DNA of 7,611 nucleotides, taken from assembly GCA_938015405.1 (NCBI GenBank), contig CALLPZ010000153.1, positions 1-7,611 on the forward strand, read 5' to 3'. Of this stretch, positions 1 to 6,244 are shown one piece after another. The stretch's first letter is position 1, and the number at the start of each line of letters is the position of its first letter. This stretch comes from an uncultured Pseudanabaenaceae cyanobacterium (lineage in GTDB: Bacteria; Cyanobacteriota; Cyanobacteriia; PCC-9006; JAAUQQ01). The position numbers and the translations under genes are program-made. Below the pieces are notes generated by a model. The model was not told the origin of the DNA. It made no database searches and was given only the letters and a program-made list of their open reading frames with translations.

Positions 1-1036
1 TTTTGTCCTCCAGCGGGCTCCAAGAGACAAGGTCAGCTCCCGCTTGTTCTAGGAGTTCTAGGTTTTCGGCGTAGTAGAAATTGAAGGTGCGATCGCGAGC
101 AATCCCAATGCGAACTCTCTCCTCTGACTGAGGAGACAAGACTGCCCCCCCCTGCCCCCCCCTTTGTAAGGGGGGGAGTAGAGAGCGATCGCTGCTGCGC
201 TGAAGTTCAACTGCGTCTTGCCTCAAATTCCCTCCTTGGTTTGAGGAGGGGCTAGGGGGGGCCTCTATTGCCTCTTCCACCCGCAACATTGGCAACAGCC
301 GCTCCCAATCAAACGCCGCCCCCGCAATTTCGGCCAACCGATCCAGCCGCTGCTCCAGCTCCGGCAACTCATCCGTTGGCACGAGCCCCAGATGGCGATC
401 GGGCAATTCAATTTCTTTGTGACGTCTCAGCACACCCAGAACCGGAATACCCAGCGGCTCCAATGCAGTTTTGAGTAAGTTGAGGTGGCGATCGCTGCCC
501 ACTCGGTTCAATATCAACCCAGCAATTTTCACCGCTGGGTCTAGGGTTGCATAGCCCTGGGCGATCGCCGCCACCGACCCCGATAAGCGACTGCAATCAA
601 TCACCAACAGCACCGATAGATCCAGCAACTTGGCAATGTGGGCCGTACTCGCAAAGGCACTAGCCTGGGGCTGCTCAAACGCAGCATTATCTAACCAAGG
701 CTTAGGTCCGGTCGCAGTCCACACCGTCCCATCGAACAATCCCATCACCCCTTCAACGAGGGCATAGTCTGCATTCTGACGCGTGGAAAAACAACGCTGG
801 ACTGCAGCTTCACTAGTCAGCACGGGATCGAGGTTGTAGCAGGGCCGTCCCGTCACATAGCTGTGGAACATGGGGTCGATGTAGTCCGGCCCGACCTTAA
901 ACGATTGCACAGTCGCCTCAGCAACTTGAGCATGATCAACGAGCCTATCTTGGCTCCGTCGCAATGCCGCCAAAATCATCAGCGTGATAGTTGTTTTACC
1001 AACTCCACTCCGCTCACCTGTAACGATTAATGCCAT
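1..1036 (-). CDS. cbiA: Cobyrinate a,c-diamide synthase, 5' part (C-terminus off the left edge)
   Basis: This enzyme performs ATP- and glutamine-dependent amidation of the a and c carboxylates of cobyrinate in the cytoplasm, a step of corrinoid (in cyanobacteria mostly pseudocobalamin) synthesis. I translated 345 residues by hand in one unbroken frame. Residues 1-20 start MALIVTGERSGVGKTTIT, a P-loop. VQSFKVGPDYIDP (43-55) and EGVMGLFDG (95-103) are family motifs of the ATP-binding domain, which ends near residue 250. From residue 307, RVRIGIARDRTFNFYYAENL is the start of the class I glutamine amidotransferase domain; its catalytic Cys and His lie outside the window. The ATG at 1036 is preceded in frame by a TGA four codons upstream, so no longer start is possible; GAGGG lies just before it. 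Residues about 259-306, between the domains, are encoded by two palindromic repeats and are likely a disordered linker. The gene is divergent from the SWIM-protein gene. Family assignment is firm; the rest of the gene is not visible. Confidence 0.93.
   Translation of the reverse strand, partial: MALIVTGERSGVGKTTITLMILAALRRSQDRLVDHAQVAEATVQSFKVGPDYIDPMFHSYVTGRPCYNLDPVLTSEAAVQRCFSTRQNADYALVEGVMGLFDGTVWTATGPKPWLDNAAFEQPQASAFASTAHIAKLLDLSVLLVIDCSRLSGSVAAIAQGYATLDPAVKIAGLILNRVGSDRHLNLLKTALEPLGIPVLGVLRRHKEIELPDRHLGLVPTDELPELEQRLDRLAEIAGAAFDWERLLPMLRVEEAIEAPPSPSSNQGGNLRQDAVELQRSSDRSLLPPLQRGGQGGAVLSPQSEERVRIGIARDRTFNFYYAENLELLEQAGADLVSWSPLEDK
141..178. repeat. G/C-run palindromic repeat, copy B, inside cbiA
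   Basis: Two runs of eight C are followed by a near-perfect hairpin: CCCCCCCTT (156-164), loop TGT, AAGGGGGGG (168-176). It reads through cbiA in frame on the minus strand as LLPPLQRGGQGGAV. Its layout (C-run, C-run, hairpin) is the inverse of copy A at 224-262. Short palindromes of this composition are a common interspersed repeat type in cyanobacterial genomes; I cannot name the family from sequence alone. Confidence 0.75.
224..262. repeat. G/C-run palindromic repeat, copy A, inside cbiA
   Basis: The hairpin arms are CCCTCCT (230-236) and AGGAGGG (244-250), separated by 7 nt and followed by CTA and a run of seven G. On the minus strand it encodes APPSPSSNQGGN in the cbiA frame. It is inverted relative to copy B, and the roughly 45 bp between the two copies contain a HIP1 octamer (185-192). 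No target-site duplication is obvious. Confidence 0.7.
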
Positions 1037-1110
1037 GCACCCTCATCCAGACAGACGCCATAAACCGCGCCGACGGGTTGAAAAAGAAGAATCCTGACCA
1101 CTCTGCTGGA

Positions 1111-1118
1111 GCGATCGC
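1111..1118. repeat. HIP1 octamer GCGATCGC
   Basis: This is an exact GCGATCGC palindrome in the divergent intergenic region. HIP1 is highly over-represented in many cyanobacterial genomes. Other exact copies in the window start at 89, 185, 488, 561, 2647, 2723, 4364 and 7504. Confidence 0.9.
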
Positions 1119-1163
1119 GTCCCCATGGTAACAGTGGAATAATCCCTCCTCTAGCCTTTGCTT

Positions 1164-1167
1164 GGAG
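1164..1167 (+). promoter_or_regulatory. Ribosome binding site that sets the SWIM-protein start
   Basis: GGAG lies 6 nt before the ATG at 1174. This supports the ATG over the in-frame TTG at 1162, which sits next to the GGAG itself. Confidence 0.7.
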
Positions 1168-1173
1168 TTCGTA

Positions 1174-3117
1174 ATGCTCCCCTTCAAATTGAGTGAAACC
1201 AGCCTACGTCGCCAAGTCAATGACAAGTCCTGGAGCCGGGGCCAGAGCTATTACAAGTCTGGCTCGGTGGTCAATGTCGTTTGTCGCGGTAACAATATCC
1301 AGGCTCAGGTAGAAGGCACAGATTATGAGCCTTACCGCGTCAGCCTCGAAGTCGATCCCGGCGGCTTCAAATCAGCGACCTGTTCTTGCCCCTACGACTG
1401 GGGTGGCTGGTGCAAGCACATCGCAGCGGTGGGAATGCTCAGCTGTCGAGATCCACAGAAAGTTAGAATCGCTCCTCCTGTGAAGGACTTGCTGAATCTA
1501 TTAGATGTAGAGGATTTACGGGAACTGACTTTGGAGTTATTAGCGGAGGAGCCGGGGCTCGTAGAACGAGTCGAAGCCTTTGCAAAACGCTTAGCGGATC
1601 TAGAGGCATTGCTCGACGAAGACTTCGAAGGTGAAGCCATAAGCGTTGAGGTTCAAGTCGTTGGAACAACGATTCGCAGCTCCAGAAAGCCTAACTACAA
1701 TGGTCAGCAGAAAGAATCAGCCCAGTCCCAAAGTCGCAAGCGTCAAACCCGAATCGATCCCGCTCCCTATCGAGGCCAAGCTCACCAGGTCATCCGCAAT
1801 ACTGTGCGGGCTTGTGAAGATGGTTGGGATGACTATGACATAGAGCTCGAAGGTTTCCCAGAATTGTTTGCCAAGCCAGAGGACTTTATCAAAGCAGGGG
1901 ATGGGGCAAATGCTTTGATTATTCTGGATGCCATCACCGGGACTCTCGCAGGAGAGTGGAGTGAAGTCTTAGACTATGGCTATGACGGAGACATCGCCGC
2001 TCAGGCATTAGATCCCCTCTGGGCTGAGGCACTGTTGCAAACAGAACTGACCGATGACGAGGCAATGGATTGGCAGGTTCAACTGGAAGAATATGCCGCC
2101 CAATTTGCATGGGAGGAGTTTCCCCTCGCTTCGGAAGTCCTGCGCCAGGGGTGGGAAGATTTGGCTTTACAGGAGGTGTTAGAAGGTACCGCAAATGAGC
2201 TTTGGGAAGGCGAGGCTCCAGCCCATGCGGATGAGTTAGCACAAATTCGGCTGAGAATTCTGGCTCGCCAAGGGCGCTGGGAGGAATATCTCAATTTTGC
2301 CAAGGCAGAGGAGCAGTTCCGAGACTGGTTGGTGACGCTGATTCAGTGGAATGAGGGTGAGCAGGCTCTGGCTGAGGTTGACTGCCTCGAAACTGTGACC
2401 GATGCCCAGGCTGTGGCAGAGGCATTTCGTGCCCAGGGTAATCTCAGCGCAGCAGTGGAAGTGGCTCAACAAGGAATTGAACTGCCCAGTCCTCAAGCGG
2501 CCTGGCGTAGTTATGCCGGTGTCTCAGTCAGCGCCAGTTCAGAAAGCTTCAAGCCAGATTCCAATCACTATGAACTGGCAGCCTGGGCAGCACAATTGTC
2601 GGAGCAGGTTGAGGATGAGGTCACGATGTTGGAGCTTTGGGCAAGGGCGATCGCCATCCAACCCAAAGTGTCAGACTTCAATCACCTTGAAATGCTGGCA
2701 GGGGAGCAATGGCCAAAGATGCGCGATCGCCTCCTAGACCAGCTAGAAGCCTCTGAGACTTGGAGCTACAACGCCGAAGACATCGAAATCTTTCTAGCCG
2801 AAGGCCGCATCCAAGCAGCCATCAAAAAGCTGGACGGTTACCACAGCCGAGATATGACTATCAAGGTGATGAAAGCAGCCATTAGCCATGATCCCGATTG
2901 GGTCATTCGCAAGGGCAGGGCAGGGGCAGATGACATTATGAATCGCGGTAAGGCGAGCCATTACGACCTTGCTGTTAAGTACCTCACCCAAGTCAAAGCT
3001 GCTTACCTGCATCAAAGCAAGCAAGCAGCCTGGAAGAAGTATCGTAGCCAGATTCAAGCGAGTCATGGCCGCAAACGCAAGCTCATCAACCTCATGGCAT
3101 CAGCCAGTCTGGACTAG
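1174..3117 (+). CDS. SWIM zinc-finger protein of unknown function
   Basis: A 647-residue protein. SWIM fingers (CxCx(n)CxH) bind zinc and are thought to mediate DNA or protein contacts; the cellular role of this family is not established. The finger is ATCSCPYDWGGWCKHIAAVG, with ligands Cys70, Cys72, Cys80 and His82. It sits after an N-terminal region (KLSETSLRRQVNDKSWSRGQ onward) typical of SWIM proteins. A polar, Ser/Gln/Arg-rich segment around residues 165-200 looks like a linker. The remaining roughly 430 residues are acidic, rich in Ala/Glu/Leu/Trp and apparently all helical, consistent with TPR/HEAT-like repeats. The end is basic and carries RKRKL. I see no signal peptide or membrane segment, so it is probably cytoplasmic. 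The ATG is chosen because GGAG lies 6 nt upstream; a TTG four codons earlier is the alternative. In some bacteria SWIM proteins are encoded beside SNF2-type helicases, but none is visible here. Confidence 0.85.
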   Translation: MLPFKLSETSLRRQVNDKSWSRGQSYYKSGSVVNVVCRGNNIQAQVEGTDYEPYRVSLEVDPGGFKSATCSCPYDWGGWCKHIAAVGMLSCRDPQKVRIAPPVKDLLNLLDVEDLRELTLELLAEEPGLVERVEAFAKRLADLEALLDEDFEGEAISVEVQVVGTTIRSSRKPNYNGQQKESAQSQSRKRQTRIDPAPYRGQAHQVIRNTVRACEDGWDDYDIELEGFPELFAKPEDFIKAGDGANALIILDAITGTLAGEWSEVLDYGYDGDIAAQALDPLWAEALLQTELTDDEAMDWQVQLEEYAAQFAWEEFPLASEVLRQGWEDLALQEVLEGTANELWEGEAPAHADELAQIRLRILARQGRWEEYLNFAKAEEQFRDWLVTLIQWNEGEQALAEVDCLETVTDAQAVAEAFRAQGNLSAAVEVAQQGIELPSPQAAWRSYAGVSVSASSESFKPDSNHYELAAWAAQLSEQVEDEVTMLELWARAIAIQPKVSDFNHLEMLAGEQWPKMRDRLLDQLEASETWSYNAEDIEIFLAEGRIQAAIKKLDGYHSRDMTIKVMKAAISHDPDWVIRKGRAGADDIMNRGKASHYDLAVKYLTQVKAAYLHQSKQAAWKKYRSQIQASHGRKRKLINLMASASLD

Positions 3118-3122
3118 AACAA

Positions 3123-4454
3123 CTACCCTCTCAATTTCAGAATTTCAACGGTCACCGCCAAACTCTCCTCATACAAAACATTCCGTCCCCAACTCTGCAA
3201 CTGCTTCGCCATTAACGCCTCAGCCGTCTCATCCGTCGGTGGTGCAACCTGCTCCGTCTTCGCAGATTGAGCACTGCCACCTGCTTCCATGCGCATACAA
3301 CCCGTCGTCTCCGAACACAAGATCGTATTGCAATCTGCCCCTGTGTCCGTCGAAGACATCCGCAGGCCGACTAAATCTCCCAAAACCTCGCCCCAGTCAT
3401 CCACATGGATACCGGCTAGCTCCACCTCAATCACGCGATCGTCAGAAGACTTAAAGCTGACTCGCTCAATGGTGTCCTCATCATCAGGGGCACTCTCCAG
3501 CTTGAAAGCCGTCGGTTGCCAGCCCAGACGGCTTGCCAACCATCCCAAGAACATCAGCGCCTGGGCCGGATTACCCTGTTCATAGTCAATCGTCACCCGA
3601 TCCACACAGAGCAAGGCCTGACGACGCTCCGGTGGATCGTAGGCTGCCGCCGTCATCTCCTGCCAAGCCGACAAACGATGCCAGTTGAGATCAGCAACAT
3701 AAGTCTCGTTATCCAGCAAAGTCTTCAGCTTAGCCAGCTCTGACTCAGGCTCACTAAAATAGCTAGAGTCAAAAATCATGCAGTCACTAGCCTCGGCCAG
3801 CTCCTGGAACAGAGGCTGCTCAGGGTTGGGCGTGGCCTTCCACCAAACAAAGCGTGGCAAATCTGGAATCAGCAATGAGGTAGCCAATTCTCCCACCCCT
3901 TGCAAGTCCGTTTTAGATCCCTGAAGTGTGATGTATTCACAACACATCAACTGGTCATCCTTACCCTTATTGATAGGGCAATAGGCTGACACCTTCGCAT
4001 CCACAGGTTCCTTCTGGTTCAGAACCGGAGCAAGCGTAACAATGCGACAGGGGTTCTGAGATGCCAGGGCATCGCTGATGCTGAGACCTCGAAAATTAGC
4101 GTTACTGACCGGAGCAAGATCCTCCTGGGAACACATGGTTTCCCGCAGCTTTCTTAAGGTCTCGCGATCCATCCGACCAGATTCAAACAGACCGTAATGC
4201 TTCTGGGCCTTGTTGATCGCTGCTTTGGTTTCAGGTCCATAGATGCCATCAATGGGGGCGTCATAGTAACCCAGGGTTGCCAAAAGCTGTTGGAACTCCT
4301 CAGGCTCATAGACCACCATGCTGAAGGTCGCTGCCCGGGTTGCCAAGGAACCACTGCTTTGTTGCGATCGCCAAATTTCGCTCAGTTCAGCCTCAATCTG
4401 CTCCACAGAAATCGCTTTGGGCCGTTGTAACGCAACTAAGGGTGTGGTCGTCAT
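3123..4454 (-). CDS. opcA: OpcA, glucose-6-phosphate dehydrogenase assembly/activator protein
   Basis: A 443-residue protein. OpcA is an allosteric activator of cyanobacterial G6PDH, raising its glucose-6-phosphate affinity and influencing its oligomerisation. Residues about 48-106 form a peptidoglycan-binding-like module (EEFQQLLATLGYYDAPIDGI, then YGPETKAAI), a feature I associate with cyanobacterial OpcA; with no signal peptide it is unlikely to touch the cell wall. The OpcA domain follows from about residue 125: NPCRIV, VSAYCP, CCEYITL, PRFVWWKATP (200-209), DLNWHRLSAWQE, FLGWLASRLGW. Near the C-terminus, Cys380 and Cys386 (CSETTGC) match the spacing of the thioredoxin-sensitive Cys393/Cys399 pair described for Anabaena OpcA. 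The end, NVLYEESLAVTVEIL, is intact. It is the last gene of the fbp-zwf-opcA cluster, 119 bp after zwf. The ATG has only a weak GAG upstream. Its stop is 5 bp from the stop of the convergent SWIM-protein gene. Confidence 0.95.
   Translation of the reverse strand: MTTTPLVALQRPKAISVEQIEAELSEIWRSQQSSGSLATRAATFSMVVYEPEEFQQLLATLGYYDAPIDGIYGPETKAAINKAQKHYGLFESGRMDRETLRKLRETMCSQEDLAPVSNANFRGLSISDALASQNPCRIVTLAPVLNQKEPVDAKVSAYCPINKGKDDQLMCCEYITLQGSKTDLQGVGELATSLLIPDLPRFVWWKATPNPEQPLFQELAEASDCMIFDSSYFSEPESELAKLKTLLDNETYVADLNWHRLSAWQEMTAAAYDPPERRQALLCVDRVTIDYEQGNPAQALMFLGWLASRLGWQPTAFKLESAPDDEDTIERVSFKSSDDRVIEVELAGIHVDDWGEVLGDLVGLRMSSTDTGADCNTILCSETTGCMRMEAGGSAQSAKTEQVAPPTDETAEALMAKQLQSWGRNVLYEESLAVTVEILKLRG
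4364..4371. repeat. HIP1 octamer GCGATCGC in the opcA 5' coding region
   Basis: Exact octamer. It is the only HIP1 copy within the fbp-zwf-opcA coding sequences; none occurs between here and 7504. Confidence 0.85.
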
Positions 4455-4573
4455 AATTCAATCTCAGAGGTTTAGAACAAGAGCGGTTGTAAATCAAGCA
4501 CGATTGCAAATCGAGAGGAGCGAGTCATGGTCACCATTCAACGGTTCAGACCCAACTCCTTATCACCCCAAAA
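4455..4573 (-). promoter_or_regulatory. zwf-opcA intergenic region with imperfect direct repeats
   Basis: This 119-bp spacer is long enough for an internal opcA promoter, though co-transcription with zwf is expected. It holds two similar 10-mers in the same orientation, GTTGTAAATC (4486-4495) and ATTGCAAATC (4503-4512), matching 8 of 10 with a 17-bp period. The second lies within an inverted repeat, CGATT-gca-AATCG (4501-4513). No NtcA-like GTA-N8-TAC site and no clear terminator are visible. A regulatory role is inference. Confidence 0.35.
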
Positions 4574-6103
4574 TCAAAGCCGTCGCCATTTTCGTCCATC
4601 CCGATTCAGCAAGAACTCTGCCTCTGCAGGCTCCCAAGTCCCAGCCTCATACATCGGCACTGCATCGGCATCCGTGGCGTTATCCCACACCTCCAACAGC
4701 GGCGTCAGCAGTCGCCAAGAGGCCTCCACTTCATCCCCTCGAATAAACAGGGACTGATCTCCCAACATGCCATCCACAAGCAAACGACTGTAGGCATCCT
4801 GGTTCGTCGTGCCGAAGGCTGCATCGTAGCGGAAGTCCATATCCACCTGCCTCGTGCGTAGGGTAGAGCCTGGCGTCTTCACGTCAAACCGCAGCGAGAT
4901 CCCCTCATTGGGCTGAATGCGCATGGTCAAGATATTAGGCTTGGCATGCTTCGCCGCTGCCTCAAACATCAAGAACGGCACCTTCTTAAACTGGATGGCG
5001 ATTTCCGTCACCTTCTTAGGCATGCGTTTGCCGGTACGCAGATAGAAAGGCACCCCCTGCCAACGCCAGTTATCGATGGAGAGCTTAAGTGCGGCATAGG
5101 TCGGCGTGGTCGAGTCCGGTGCCGCGCCTTCTTCTTCACGGTAGCCTGGCACCTGCTGCCCCTTCATCCAGCCCGCAGTATATTGACCTCGCACCGCACA
5201 TTTGGACAGGTCATCCAAATGAGCCAAGCGGGTGGCTTGGAGCACCTTCACCTTCTCATTGCGAATGGCATCGGCATCCAGAGAGTTAGGCGGCTCCATG
5301 GCAGTCAGCGCCAGCAGCTGCATCAGGTGGTTTTGCACCATATCCCGCAGGGCTCCGGCCGTCTCGTAGTAGCCTGCTCGACCTTCAAGACCCACCGTCT
5401 CTGCCACGGTGATTTGCACATGGTCAACAAACTGACGGTTCCACAGCGGTTCAAAAATCGCATTGGCAAAACGGAAAGCCAACAGGTTCTGAACCGTCTC
5501 TTTACCCAGGTAATGGTCAATGCGATAGACCTGCTCCTCAGCACAGACGCTTCGCACCGTACGGTTAAGGGTCTTAGCCGTGCTCAGCGTTTTGCCAAAG
5601 GGCTTCTCGATAATTAAGCGGGTCTTATTGGAATCGGCCAACATCTCAGCCTTGCCCATCTGTAGGGCCGCTTCACCAAAGAAGCGGGGGCTCACAGAAA
5701 GATAGAAGGTGCGGTTGCCCCTTGTGCCTCGCTTTTCATCCAGCTCTGCGAGAAAAGCCTTGAGCTTTTGGTAGCTCTCTGGCTGATCGATGTTTCCAGA
5801 GCAATAGAACAACCCCTCAGCAAACTGGTTCCAAACTTCTTCAGAGCCCAAACCGCCGCCATGCTGCTCCACACCTTCGCGCATATGCTGGCGGAAAAAC
5901 TCATGGCTCCAATCCCGCCGGGCCACACCCACGATAGTGATCTGCGGTGGCAAACGCCGCTCCTGGTACATGGCATACAGCGACGGCACCAACTTGCGTT
6001 GGGTCAGGTCGCCAGAAGCCCCAAAAATAGTCAGGATCTGGGGATCGGGCATACGCTCCTGACGGAGACCAACGCGCAGCGGATTTTCAAGAAGTTCAAC
6101 CAT
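4574..6103 (-). CDS. zwf: Glucose-6-phosphate 1-dehydrogenase
   Basis: Oxidises glucose-6-phosphate to 6-phosphogluconolactone with NADP+, the entry step of the oxidative pentose phosphate pathway and the main NADPH source in the dark; cytoplasmic. From the ATG at 6103 the protein has 509 residues, the usual cyanobacterial length, starting MVELLENPLRVGL. GASGDLT (28-34) is the nucleotide-binding loop, EKPFG (166-170) is conserved, and RIDHYLGKE (194-202) holds the catalytic/substrate-binding His and Lys. It ends in the typical DGRKWRRL. An in-frame TTG at 6133 would add ten residues, but it has no ribosome binding site and the extra residues do not look like the family. Neither start has a strong Shine-Dalgarno. 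Cysteines are at 101, 187 and 302. Cys187, a cysteine linked to redox control in cyanobacterial G6PDH, is kept, but residue 445, Cys in the Anabaena/Nostoc enzyme as I recall it, is Gly. It follows fbp by 141 bp and precedes opcA. Confidence 0.97.
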   Translation of the reverse strand: MVELLENPLRVGLRQERMPDPQILTIFGASGDLTQRKLVPSLYAMYQERRLPPQITIVGVARRDWSHEFFRQHMREGVEQHGGGLGSEEVWNQFAEGLFYCSGNIDQPESYQKLKAFLAELDEKRGTRGNRTFYLSVSPRFFGEAALQMGKAEMLADSNKTRLIIEKPFGKTLSTAKTLNRTVRSVCAEEQVYRIDHYLGKETVQNLLAFRFANAIFEPLWNRQFVDHVQITVAETVGLEGRAGYYETAGALRDMVQNHLMQLLALTAMEPPNSLDADAIRNEKVKVLQATRLAHLDDLSKCAVRGQYTAGWMKGQQVPGYREEEGAAPDSTTPTYAALKLSIDNWRWQGVPFYLRTGKRMPKKVTEIAIQFKKVPFLMFEAAAKHAKPNILTMRIQPNEGISLRFDVKTPGSTLRTRQVDMDFRYDAAFGTTNQDAYSRLLVDGMLGDQSLFIRGDEVEASWRLLTPLLEVWDNATDADAVPMYEAGTWEPAEAEFLLNRDGRKWRRL

Positions 6104-6244
6104 GGGACTTAAAAAATTAGAGGCCTGGACCAATTAGTGGGGAATAAGGAATGCAGGCTGGAGGAGCGATTGTTAAACCAACCGCCACAGCATTGCAATC
6201 AGCCCGAAGGCTTCAGAATCTAAGGAGGAAAGGAAAGCATCGAA
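6104..6244 (-). promoter_or_regulatory. fbp-zwf intergenic region
   Basis: This 141-bp spacer may hold a zwf promoter, but I see no clear -35/-10 pair. It contains a short hairpin just after fbp and a run of six T (minus strand, 6109-6114) close to the zwf start. No transaldolase gene or remnant is present here. Confidence 0.35.
6201..6212 (-). other. Small UUCG-tetraloop hairpin downstream of fbp
   Basis: In the minus-strand transcript this reads AGCC-UUCG-GGCU: a 4-bp stem closed by the very stable C(UUCG)G tetraloop, about 33 nt after the fbp stop. No U-run follows, so it is not a standard terminator. It could protect the fbp 3' end from exonucleases or be chance. Confidence 0.3.

Larger units (their letters stand above)
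1037..1173. promoter_or_regulatory. Divergent intergenic region between cbiA and the SWIM-protein gene
   Basis: This 137-bp stretch must hold the 5' signals of both divergent genes. It contains one HIP1 octamer (1111-1118). AATAAT at 1138-1143 resembles a -10 box for the plus-strand gene, about 30 nt before its ATG, but there is no matching -35 box. I see no B12-box-like element on the cbiA side, so there is no evidence of a cobalamin riboswitch. Promoter positions are inference; only the geometry is certain. Confidence 0.45.

Noticed and set aside
141..178. Rho-independent terminator formed by the C/G hairpin
   Set aside because: The hairpin is inside the open, conserved cbiA frame and is not followed by a T-run on either strand.
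268..474. Pro/Ala-rich 68-codon plus-strand open frame
   Set aside because: It is antisense to the conserved ATP-binding domain of cbiA; the composition follows from the opposite strand.
1037..1173. Cobalamin riboswitch upstream of cbiA
   Set aside because: The leader is short and I see no B12-box-like sequence, so there is no support beyond the gene's pathway.
2969..3454. 161-codon plus-strand open frame across the end of the SWIM gene and the end of opcA
   Set aside because: It overlaps both real genes in the wrong frame and is a Ser/Pro/Thr-rich translation without family features.
4318..4746. 142-codon plus-strand open frame spanning the zwf-opcA gap
   Set aside because: It is antisense to the conserved ends of both genes, with no ribosome binding site or known motif.
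4946..5617. 223-codon plus-strand open frame opposite zwf
   Set aside because: It lies wholly antisense to a clearly conserved enzyme, and its translation is His/Leu/Arg-rich with no recognisable domain, as expected for an antisense shadow.
6104..6133. TTG start at 6133 giving a 519-residue Zwf
   Set aside because: There is no ribosome binding site before the TTG, and the ATG at 6103 gives the usual 509-residue length and the typical N-terminus.
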